From Thermomicrobiales bacterium (GTDB lineage Bacteria > Chloroflexota > Chloroflexia > Thermomicrobiales > UBA6265): DNA of 13,118 nt. The DNA lies in contig JAICJJ010000021.1 of the NCBI GenBank assembly GCA_025928535.1, positions 1 through 13,118 on the forward strand, given 5' to 3'. A model generated the notes under the pieces. That model worked only from the letters and a program-made list of their open reading frames with translations, did no database searches and was not told the origin of the DNA. The stretch's first letter is position 1. Each line of letters starts with the position of its first letter. Shown here piece by piece: positions 7,318 through 13,118 of the stretch. The position numbers were made by a program, and so were the translations under genes.

Positions 7318-7821
7318 TCAACTCAATGTGTCGCGGATCTGCTTTTCGTGTTCGCGATCGTGCTCCCACAGGTGGCGCACGATCCAGCGAACGTCGATCG
7401 GCCCATGCTGCCCATGGATGCCGACGCGATCCCAGGCTTCGGGCGGCGCCGCGTGCACCGCCGCGATGAACTCTCGCCGCAACGTCGTGAACTGATCGAG
7501 CACCCGGTGCGGCTCCTGGGCGCAGTAATTTCGCTCGATTTCCCACAGGGAATCGTCGAACGCGGGCAGGTCCGGCCGATCCTCCGTCAAGACCGCCCGC
7601 AAGCGAGCGAGAAAGATCTCCTCCCAATCGCGCTCATGACAAAGATTTTCGAGCACACTCCAGCCGCCATCGCGCGCCGGGCGGCGCAAGACATCGTTGG
7701 AAAGGCTGCCGAGGCGCTGACGCAGATGATCGGGAAACGACGCGAGTTGGCGTACAAGTTGGGCATCTTCGGATCGTGTCGCCAGCGATGACGATGGTCC
7801 CGTCGGCAAATCGTCCATCAT
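7318..7821 (-). CDS. DinB-superfamily protein with intact three-histidine site
   Basis: A 167-residue cytosolic DinB-fold protein. The conserved opening GGWSVLENLCHERDWEE (about residues 52-68) supplies His-62, and LWEHDREHEKQI near the C-terminus supplies His-154 and His-158, together the usual divalent-metal triad. WDRVGIHGQHGPIDVRWIVRH, with the final helix, is typical of the DinB_2 branch. By family the reaction could be a metal-dependent thiol or group transfer, but the substrate is unknown. Two ATG codons in a row mark the start; the first, at 7821, has GGAG 7 bases upstream. It begins 43 bases after the JAMM gene and ends 80 bases before its paralogue at 6647-7237. A longer frame running back to 7926 overlaps the JAMM gene and is disregarded. 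Confidence 0.88.
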   Translation of the reverse strand: MMDDLPTGPSSSLATRSEDAQLVRQLASFPDHLRQRLGSLSNDVLRRPARDGGWSVLENLCHERDWEEIFLARLRAVLTEDRPDLPAFDDSLWEIERNYCAQEPHRVLDQFTTLRREFIAAVHAAPPEAWDRVGIHGQHGPIDVRWIVRHLWEHDREHEKQIRDTLS

Positions 7822-7864
7822 GCGGCGTCTCCGGCGCTGGTGAACGAGTGGAAGGCCAGAGCGG

Positions 7865-8335
7865 TCAACGGCGAACCTCCAGCCGAATTTCGGCGAACCC
7901 GCTGGGCTGTCCATCGAAGGGTGCAATGCTTTTCCAGGCGCGCGCGAGGGCGGCGGTCTGCGCGAAACTGACGATCAAGAGATAGGCATCCGGATAGTGC
8001 GCCTCCCGGGCGTCCGTCGCCGAGGGCGCCGGAGCGGTCGCTGGATGTGAATGGACAATGGCGCCCAACGCCCAACCCGCCGCCCGAATCGCGTCGAAGG
8101 CTTCCAGTACTTCACGCGGCTCCATTGTAAACCGGGTTGGCGATGCGTCGATATTCCTGCCCGGGAAAAAACGCATCGCCCGGCGAACGCCCGCGTCAGC
8201 GTCGGTCGCCAGCAAGCCGACGCCCTCGTTGGGCAATGCATGGCGCAAATGCGCCATGATCTCCTCCCAGATCGGGACGTCGATCGCCAATACGTCGGCG
8301 AGTCGATCCGCGCCGCCTTGATCATCGATTGTCAA
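7865..8335 (-). CDS. Stand-alone JAMM/MPN metallopeptidase (M67-like)
   Basis: A zinc-dependent isopeptidase-type protein of about 156 residues. The full JAMM signature is visible: Glu-37 in PNEGVGLL, and HSHPATAPAPSATD, giving His-95, His-97, Ser-105 and Asp-108 with the exact H-x-H-x7-S-x2-D spacing. SPTRFTMEP before it is also typical of the bacterial M67 branch, which includes Mec and CysO-cysteine hydrolases that cut small ubiquitin-like sulfur carriers. No such carrier gene is in the window. I set the start at a TTG (8335), with GGGAG 9 bases upstream. It overlaps the pucR stop by 14 bases, suggesting coupled translation. An ATG at 8257 has a strong GGAGG site but would remove the first strand of the fold (VLAIDVPIWEEI). 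The frame stays open to 8872, but that part is the pucR shadow. Confidence 0.86.
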   Translation of the reverse strand: MTIDDQGGADRLADVLAIDVPIWEEIMAHLRHALPNEGVGLLATDADAGVRRAMRFFPGRNIDASPTRFTMEPREVLEAFDAIRAAGWALGAIVHSHPATAPAPSATDAREAHYPDAYLLIVSFAQTAALARAWKSIAPFDGQPSGFAEIRLEVRR

Positions 8336-9839
8336 CGAAATCCGCTCCCGTCGGTCGGTCGGCACCGGCTGTCGGCGGTCGTGAACCGGTTCCGGCCGAT
8401 TGCGCCGGCAATGCATCCACCAGCAGCGCGAGATGAAGTGTAAGGCGAACCGCAGGATCGCTTGAATCGCGCCCGACCGCCCGGTCGATCTGGCGCAGCC
8501 GATACGACAGCGTATTGCGATGGACGCCGAGCCGCCGCGCCGCTTCGACGTGCGATCCGCCGGCGGCAAGAAATGCCAGCAGCGTCTTGCGCAGTTCGCC
8601 GCGTCGGTCGCATTTGGGCAACGCTCCGAGGGCGTCGCGCGCATACTGTCGCGCCGCATCTGAATCCCGGAGTTCATACAGCAGCCGAAACGCCTGCATG
8701 TCGTCCAGCCGATCGAACCGGGCGATCGGCCCCGGCGCGGCGCCGGCGGCGAGCAATTGATCGACGAACCGAGCCTGTCGCACGGCTTCCGGGATGGCGC
8801 CGACGCCGTGAGCCACGCCTGAGATTGCCACATGGCCGGTTGACGCTTCTGACGCCGAATCCGGCAGGACATCAGCGTCTCGCCCCTGACACTCGATCAG
8901 AACGGCATTGGCCCCATCCATTTGGCCGGCGTCGTGGACGGCGGTCGTCGTTTGGCGCCATTGCGGCCGCTCGCCGCCGGAACCGTCGGCGCGCGCCAGG
9001 ACGACCCGATAGTCGGCCGCGATCGGCAACCCGATCCGCAGGGCATCCGCTTCGAGGCCGCGTTGGCCGCGCGATTCGCCCGCCGCAAGCAAGTCGGCGA
9101 TCGCCTGAGCGCGTGCGGCACCGCGCGGCCGCAGATCGGCGTTGCGGATCAACGCGTCGTTCAGGGCGACGACGATCCGATCGGCGACCAGCCGCGCGAG
9201 CGCCTGCCGCTCGGATGGCGGCGGACCGATGACCACCCGGCAGCCGTCCGTCAACGACCGGACAATCGCCACCGCATCTGTCGCTGCCGTTCCCTCCGCC
9301 CCAAAGCCGGAGCGCGCGAGCGTTCGGTCGGCGCGATCGAGTACGGCGATCGGCAGACCGATCGTCGTCGCGGCCGCCGCGACGAGCCTGGAGACGTCCG
9401 CACCGCGGCTCGACAGGGCGGTCAGCGTCCGACCAAATTCGGTGCCCGCGCGATAAAGTTCCCCGCGCCGCTCCGTCAGGAGCCGGTTCAGCGACGATTC
9501 CAGTTCCCCGGTGAGGCTGACGCCCGGCATCGCCAGCACGGGCAACGGCGGATTGGCCATGTCCAAGGCGGGGCGAACGCCGTGATCGACGACCACCGCG
9601 GCCGGTTCGTGCGGCTCCAGATCGCGCAGCAACGCCTCGAGCGTTTCACCGCTCCACGCGAACGCGCTCTGCGGCAAAATGACGATCTCACCGCCACGCA
9701 ACGGCGGCAGCATCGGCGCGCCGGCGCGCGCGATGACCGCCCAACTCACTTCGCGATCGCGCCAGTTCGGCGACGGCGCAGCGACGCACGCAAGCCGCGG
9801 CTCCCAAGCCAGGAGATCGCTCAAAACGATGTCGTGCAT
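8322..9839 (-). CDS. PucR-family transcriptional regulator
   Basis: A 505-residue cytosolic regulator. The N-terminal 120 residues match the PucR sensor domain (VLSDLLAWEPRLACVAA, then strands ending in PVLAMPG). A central GAF/GGDEF-like region covers about 140-370. The C-terminus is the PucR-type helix-turn-helix, LLAFLAAGGSHVEAARRLGV then HRNTLSYRLRQI, at about 418-451, followed by DPAVRLTLHLALLV. PucR relatives control purine catabolism, amino acid or polyol use, and many are local activators; the ligand cannot be read from sequence. The ATG at 9839 has GGGAG about 11 bases upstream. It is the first gene of a minus-strand set ending at 6214 and probably controls that set, itself, or the divergent gene at 9989. 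The last 30 residues (Ala, Pro, Gly, Thr-rich) look disordered. Confidence 0.93.
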   Translation of the reverse strand: MHDIVLSDLLAWEPRLACVAAPSPNWRDREVSWAVIARAGAPMLPPLRGGEIVILPQSAFAWSGETLEALLRDLEPHEPAAVVVDHGVRPALDMANPPLPVLAMPGVSLTGELESSLNRLLTERRGELYRAGTEFGRTLTALSSRGADVSRLVAAAATTIGLPIAVLDRADRTLARSGFGAEGTAATDAVAIVRSLTDGCRVVIGPPPSERQALARLVADRIVVALNDALIRNADLRPRGAARAQAIADLLAAGESRGQRGLEADALRIGLPIAADYRVVLARADGSGGERPQWRQTTTAVHDAGQMDGANAVLIECQGRDADVLPDSASEASTGHVAISGVAHGVGAIPEAVRQARFVDQLLAAGAAPGPIARFDRLDDMQAFRLLYELRDSDAARQYARDALGALPKCDRRGELRKTLLAFLAAGGSHVEAARRLGVHRNTLSYRLRQIDRAVGRDSSDPAVRLTLHLALLVDALPAQSAGTGSRPPTAGADRPTGADFVDNR

Positions 9840-9988
9840 CCGATGAGGCTCTCCCAGGACAAGGACCGTGCCGTCCCTTCAGCCATGACCCGAATCGCTT
9901 CTCGTCGAACCGGTCACAATGCACAAGATTGGCCGACTGCGCGCATGATAATTCACGACTACAAATTCTGGCATTGGTCATAGTGCCC

Positions 9989-10843
9989 ATGCGTCCACCT
10001 GCCGCGGATGGCGGCTCCGAAAGACGCCGGATACCATTCGGGTCGCGTCGGACCAGCGGCGGCACCCTGATCGTGGCCAGCGTCGTCGCCGGCGGCGCGG
10101 CGTTTTTCTATCCGTTCATCTTTCCGGCGATTGGCGGCCAAAACGCCGAAGCGGCCCGGGCGCCGCTGGCGCCGTTGATCCTCGGCATCGTCGCGGCGCT
10201 GTCGGTCGCGCTCGCCGTGTCCGATCAAGCCGACGCGCTGCTGAACGGCGATGGCGCCGGCAAACGGATTTCATTGCTGGCGACGCTCGTCGCGATCGAC
10301 GCCACGCTCCGGTTGATCCCATCCTTCGCCGGTGCCTCGCCCATTTTCGCGTTGATCCTGATCGCGGGCGGCGTGTTCGGCGGCTGTTTCGGCTATTTGA
10401 TGGGGTGCCTGACCATCCTCGCCTCGGCGGCGCTGACCGGCGGCATCGGACCCTGGCTGCCGTATCAAATGCTGGGCGCCGGCTGGATCGGCCTCTCGGG
10501 TTCGCTCGTTCCTCGCGCCTGGAAATTGCGCTGGCGCGTCGCGGCGTTGGCTGGGCTTGGCGTCGTCTGGGGATTCCTGTTCGGGGCCATGCTCAATCTC
10601 TACGCCTGGCCATTCATCGCGCCCGGTCTGCAAGCGGATGCCGGGCTCTACTGGAATCCAGGGCTGACGCTCGCCGAGTCGTTGCGGCGCTATGGCGCCT
10701 ACTACCTCGCCACGTCCTTCACCTACGATCTCTTCCGCGCCCTCGGCAACGCCCTGTTGATCGCCGCCGTCGGCGCCCCGGCGATGCGCCTGCTCGATCG
10801 CTATCGCCGTCGCATCGCCTGGACCTCGGCCGACGCCGCGTGA
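9989..10843 (+). CDS. ECF-type transporter S component (vitamin-type substrate-binding membrane subunit)
   Basis: A 284-residue integral membrane protein with an Arg-rich cytosolic N-terminus and about six or seven hydrophobic segments (roughly 25-47, 61-80, 92-112, 118-150, 155-175, 182-205, 235-262). The core GGVFGGCFGYLMGCLTILAS followed by GGIGPWLPYQMLGAGWIGL (about 127-169) is, from memory, the hallmark of a group of energy-coupling-factor S components in Actinobacteria and Chloroflexota, which capture a vitamin and dock on a shared EcfT/EcfA module. No EcfA or EcfT gene is in the window, fitting the shared-module type. The substrate is unproven; cobalamin is plausible because the next gene on the same strand is a B12-dependent enzyme. 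The ATG at 9989 is my choice; a GTG at 9983 and a TTG at 9929 are in frame. No clear ribosome site is seen. Confidence 0.8.
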   Translation: MRPPAADGGSERRRIPFGSRRTSGGTLIVASVVAGGAAFFYPFIFPAIGGQNAEAARAPLAPLILGIVAALSVALAVSDQADALLNGDGAGKRISLLATLVAIDATLRLIPSFAGASPIFALILIAGGVFGGCFGYLMGCLTILASAALTGGIGPWLPYQMLGAGWIGLSGSLVPRAWKLRWRVAALAGLGVVWGFLFGAMLNLYAWPFIAPGLQADAGLYWNPGLTLAESLRRYGAYYLATSFTYDLFRALGNALLIAAVGAPAMRLLDRYRRRIAWTSADAA

Positions 10844-10901
10844 GCGTGGCGGCAATCGATTCCACGCCGATCGCATCATTCCTGGCTGGTCATCGCAACG
10901 C

Positions 10902-10933
10902 TTGACACACTGGCCACGAGGCCATGATAGGAT
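10902..10933 (+). promoter_or_regulatory. Possible upstream promoter with a palindrome in the spacer
   Basis: A perfect TTGACA at 10902-10907 is followed by TGATAGGAT at 10925-10933, which could act as an extended -10 (TGn-TAGGAT), although the spacer of 20 is long. The spacer contains the 14-bp inverted repeat TGGCC-ACGA-GGCCA at 10911-10924. A second perfect palindrome, TGTACGTACA, follows at 10933-10942, where transcription would begin. Confidence 0.35.
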
Positions 10934-10987
10934 GTACGTACACACTCCCGCGCCAGTCTCCGCGTTTGCGCCGTTTGGCGACATTTT

Positions 10988-11002
10988 GGCACATCTTGTG
11001 CC
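10988..11002. promoter_or_regulatory. 15-bp palindromic operator overlapping the nrdJ -35
   Basis: GGCACA-TCT-TGTGCC is a perfect 6+3+6 inverted repeat. It covers the proposed -35 hexamer at 10996-11001, so a protein bound here would block polymerase. The sequence does not match the NrdR box or the LexA box forms I know; the regulator is unknown. Confidence 0.5.
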
Positions 11003-11023
11003 TCTCGCAACGAATGGTATACT
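10996..11023 (+). promoter_or_regulatory. Extended -10 promoter for nrdJ
   Basis: TTGTGC (10996-11001), a 16-base spacer and TATACT (11018-11023) preceded by TG-G form a good housekeeping-sigma promoter with an extended -10. The start of the transcript would be near 11030, leaving a leader of about 200 bases before the nrdJ ATG. Confidence 0.6.
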
Positions 11024-11033
11024 ACATGTTGCG
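11006..11033. repeat. Inverted repeat centred on the nrdJ -10 element
   Basis: CGCAAC at 11006-11011 and GTTGCG at 11028-11033 are exact reverse complements separated by 16 bases, so the half-sites are two helical turns apart. The centre falls inside TATACT. It could be a second operator. Confidence 0.4.
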
Positions 11034-11087
11034 TTACCCCGGACTTGGCGGCCACGACTGGCTCCTCGCGCCGGTCTGTGGCGGACA

Positions 11088-11211
11088 CGGCGGCAATCGC
11101 CGGAGACATCACGGCGCAACGATCCACTGGCGCCTGCCGCGCGGCCCGAGCGACGCGAGGCGATGAACGCAAGCCGGGGCGTCTCCCGGCGAATCGCGGA
11201 CCTGCGGGTCC
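11088..11211 (+). other. Structured nrdJ leader with three hairpins
   Basis: Three local stems are exact: CGGCG-GCAAT-CGCCG at 11088-11102, GCCGGG-GCGTCT-CCCGGC at 11173-11190, and GGACC-TGCG-GGTCC at 11198-11211. The last ends 21 bases before the ATG. None is followed by a T run, so they are not terminators. They could mask the ribosome site or simply reflect high GC. Confidence 0.35.
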
Positions 11212-11232
11212 ATGCGTTGGAACGGGACCGAC

Positions 11233-13118
11233 ATGAGCGAACACGACCGACCCCATGCCGATTCGCCGATGGCGCCGAACCGCGCGGACGGCGTCGCCAT
11301 CCGCCGGATGTTCACCAGGGCGGGCGGCGATCCGTTCTCCTCGGTGGCGTGGACGCGCAAGACGAGCCGGATCTCCAATCCGGACGGCTCGGTCGTGTTC
11401 GAAATGGCCGACGCCGAGGTTCCCGCGTCGTGGTCGCAGGTCGCGGCCGACATCATGGTCTCGAAATATTTCCGCAAGGCGGGCGTGCCGCAGACCGCCG
11501 CCGACGGAACGCCGCTCCTCGACGAGCAGGGCCGACCACAACTCGGGCCGGAACGTTCGGCCCGGCAGGTGATCCACCGCCTGGCCGGCTGCTGGCGCTG
11601 GTGGGGCGAAACCAACGGCTACTTCGCCTCAGCCGACGACGCGCAGACGTTCTACGACGAACTGGTCCACATGCTCGTCAACCAGATGGCCGCGCCCAAT
11701 TCGCCACAATGGTTCAACACCGGACTGGCTTGGGCATACGGCATCACGGGCCCGGCGCAAGGCCATCTTTACGTCGATCCCGCCGACAATCAGGTCAAGG
11801 CCAGCGCCGACGCCTACACCCGCCCTCAGCCCCACGCGTGCTTCATCCAGAGCGTCAACGATGCGCTGGTCGAACCGGGCGGGCTGATGGACCTCTGGGT
11901 GCGCGAAGCGCGCATCTTCAAATATGGCTCGGGCACCGGCACCAACTTTTCGGCCATTCGGGGTGAAGGCGAGCCGCTGTCCGGCGGCGGCACGTCGTCG
12001 GGGCTGATGAGTTTCCTGCGCGTCGGCGACCGGGCGGCGGGCGCGATCAAGAGCGGCGGCACCACTCGCCGCGCGGCCAAGATGGTGATCGTCGACATCG
12101 ATCACCCCGACATCGAAAAATTCATCGACTGGAAGATGGACGAAGAGAAAAAGGTCGCCGCCCTCATCGCCGCCGGCTATCCGAGCGATTTCAACGGCGA
12201 CGCCTACGCGACCGTCTCCGGCCAGAATTCCAACAACTCGGTTCGCGTCTCGCACGCCTTCCTCGACGCCGTCGAACGCGACTCGGATTGGTCGCTCCGC
12301 TGGCGGACCGACCCAACGCACGTCAGCAAGACGTTGCGGGCGCGCGACCTCTGGCAGCGGATCGCCGCAGCAGCGTGGAGTTGCGCCGACCCCGGCCTCC
12401 AGTTCGACACGACCATCAACGAATGGCACACGTCGCCGGCCGGTGGCCGGATCTATGGCAGCAATCCGTGCGTCACGGGCGATACTCTGGTTGCGACGAC
12501 GACAGGCTATCGCCGCATCGAGGACCTCGTCGGCGGAACCGCCGAAGTGATCGGCAGCGACGGACAGCCGTCATTGGTGACACGCGTCTTTCCGACAGGC
12601 ATCAAATCAGTCTATCGCTTGCGCACACATGCCGGGTACACGCTGCGGTTGACGGCTGATCATCGGGTCTTCACCATCAATCGGGGGGATGTCCCGGCAA
12701 ACGAACTGCAGCCGAGCGACCGAGTTCAACTACGCGGCGCCGGCTTCGGTCGCCGCACTTTAGGACACGAAGCGGCCGAAGCGATCGGTCTGGCCGTCGG
12801 CGACGGTTGCCAGACGGGCCGCCAGGGACAGATCTTCATCACGCTGGGCAAGTCTGAATCGGTGCTCGCCAATCGTGTCGCGGCAACGTTGGACAGCATC
12901 TCGGCCGTGGACCGTGACGGCAGAGCGCGGAGGGCGAAGTCGGTCATCGAGACGCCGACAGCATTGCGAGTGGGCACCTCCGCGGCGCCGGTTCGTGCGT
13001 TGATGGCGCGATACGCGGTCCTCGATCAGGGTGCTTCCGAGAAGCGATTCACCGACCACGTGTTTGATCTCGATCGCCCAAGTCAAGCGGCGCTGCTTCG
13101 CGGCCTGTTCACGGCGGA
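11233..13118 (+). CDS. nrdJ: Vitamin B12-dependent (class II) ribonucleoside-diphosphate reductase, intein-interrupted, 3' partial
   Basis: Cytosolic enzyme that reduces ribonucleotides to deoxyribonucleotides using adenosylcobalamin as radical source. 628 codons are visible and the frame is still open at the window end. Residues 1-412 are reductase: a short N-terminal region, CWRWWGETNGYFASADDA, NQMAAPNSPQWFNTGL, QPHACFIQSVNDAL (Cys-203, the N-terminal redox cysteine), KYGSGTGTNFSAIRGEGEPL, GAIKSGGTTRRAAKMVIVDI and FDTTINEWHTSPAGGRIYGS ending in NP. The expected continuation is the active-site NPCSE motif, but at Cys-413 an intein begins (separate entry). The host protein is normally about 900 residues or more without an intein. 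I chose the ATG at 11233; an in-frame ATG at 11212 would add seven residues. The ribosome site (GGGA, five bases away) is weak. The ECF S component upstream may supply cobalamin. Confidence 0.93.
   Translation, partial: MSEHDRPHADSPMAPNRADGVAIRRMFTRAGGDPFSSVAWTRKTSRISNPDGSVVFEMADAEVPASWSQVAADIMVSKYFRKAGVPQTAADGTPLLDEQGRPQLGPERSARQVIHRLAGCWRWWGETNGYFASADDAQTFYDELVHMLVNQMAAPNSPQWFNTGLAWAYGITGPAQGHLYVDPADNQVKASADAYTRPQPHACFIQSVNDALVEPGGLMDLWVREARIFKYGSGTGTNFSAIRGEGEPLSGGGTSSGLMSFLRVGDRAAGAIKSGGTTRRAAKMVIVDIDHPDIEKFIDWKMDEEKKVAALIAAGYPSDFNGDAYATVSGQNSNNSVRVSHAFLDAVERDSDWSLRWRTDPTHVSKTLRARDLWQRIAAAAWSCADPGLQFDTTINEWHTSPAGGRIYGSNPCVTGDTLVATTTGYRRIEDLVGGTAEVIGSDGQPSLVTRVFPTGIKSVYRLRTHAGYTLRLTADHRVFTINRGDVPANELQPSDRVQLRGAGFGRRTLGHEAAEAIGLAVGDGCQTGRQGQIFITLGKSESVLANRVAATLDSISAVDRDGRARRAKSVIETPTALRVGTSAAPVRALMARYAVLDQGASEKRFTDHVFDLDRPSQAALLRGLFTA
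12469..13118 (+). mobile_element. Intein with LAGLIDADG homing endonuclease inside nrdJ (3' partial)
   Basis: A protein-splicing element in frame in NrdJ. Block A is CVTGDTLVATTTGYRRIEDL, with Cys-413 as the first nucleophile. Block B is GYTLRLTADHRVF, with the T-x-x-H pair at Thr-474 and His-477 (intein residues 62 and 65). The first dodecapeptide of the homing endonuclease is AIGLAVGDGC (517-526). The second begins as ALLRGLFTA (620-628) and is cut by the window edge. The C-terminal splicing blocks F and G lie beyond the window. Codon use differs from the host: ACA, TTA, CTA, AGA and many TTG and GCA codons occur here, but ACA, TTA, CTA and AGA were not seen in the 412 host codons. The insertion lies directly after SNP, so the host cysteine expected after splicing is the catalytic one. 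Confidence 0.93.

Larger units (their letters stand above)
10844..11232 (+). other. 389-bp intergenic regulatory region upstream of nrdJ
   Basis: No convincing gene. The stretch holds a weak TTGACA promoter, a good extended -10 promoter, four palindromes or inverted repeats and a GC-rich leader of about 200 bases with three hairpins; each is listed separately. I found no cobalamin riboswitch consensus and no recognisable NrdR box pair. Confidence 0.7.

Noticed and set aside
8922..9983. 353-codon plus-strand frame opposite pucR
   Set aside because: No domain pattern and covers a confident PucR gene; shadow.
10924..11166. 80-codon frame in the nrdJ leader as a possible upstream peptide
   Set aside because: It begins before the proposed transcript start, has no ribosome site and an odd composition.
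11034..11232. Cobalamin riboswitch in the nrdJ leader
   Set aside because: A CCACTG string and GC stems are present, but the B12 box and the CCCGC core are not.
10902..11966. 354-codon plus-strand frame overlapping the nrdJ promoter and 5' end
   Set aside because: Covers the promoter and leader and lies out of frame with the clear NrdJ reading.

Overview
The window looks like GC-rich chromosomal DNA of a free-living bacterium. Three features point to Chloroflexota, probably Thermomicrobia: a Tat-exported family-5 binding protein carrying Thr-Pro-Val-Ala spacers, a fused LutB-LutA protein, and a B12-dependent ribonucleotide reductase with an intein. That placement is inference from protein style, because no rRNA or marker alignment is possible here. 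No tRNA, rRNA, CRISPR array, insertion sequence or phage gene was seen.

Layout. Bases 1-756 (+) are the 3' part of a sugar-type ABC permease. A 75-codon acidic hydrophilic protein follows at 918-1145 (+). It converges on a Tat-exported family-5 substrate-binding protein (1171-2991, -), and a short hairpin terminator lies between the two stops. Upstream on the minus strand are a HAD phosphatase (3105-3833) and a 749-residue fusion of the LutB and LutA iron-sulfur proteins of lactate oxidation (3826-6075). These two overlap and are probably co-transcribed.

A second minus-strand unit reads 9839 to 6214: a PucR-type regulator, a stand-alone JAMM/M67 metallopeptidase whose start overlaps the regulator stop, two DinB-fold proteins and a SnoaL-like small protein, ending at a long hairpin. 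All five are spaced like one operon. The function of the set is unknown to me, and it is the best candidate here for an undescribed system.

Diverging from pucR is an ECF-transporter S component (9989-10843, +). A 389-bp non-coding stretch follows, with one good extended -10 promoter wrapped in palindromes and a structured leader. It precedes the class II (adenosylcobalamin-dependent) ribonucleotide reductase nrdJ (11233 to the window end). nrdJ is interrupted at Cys-413 by a LAGLIDADG-type intein, placed exactly before the expected catalytic cysteine. The intein and the reductase both run off the right edge. The S component may import the cobalamin that NrdJ needs, but this rests on adjacency only.
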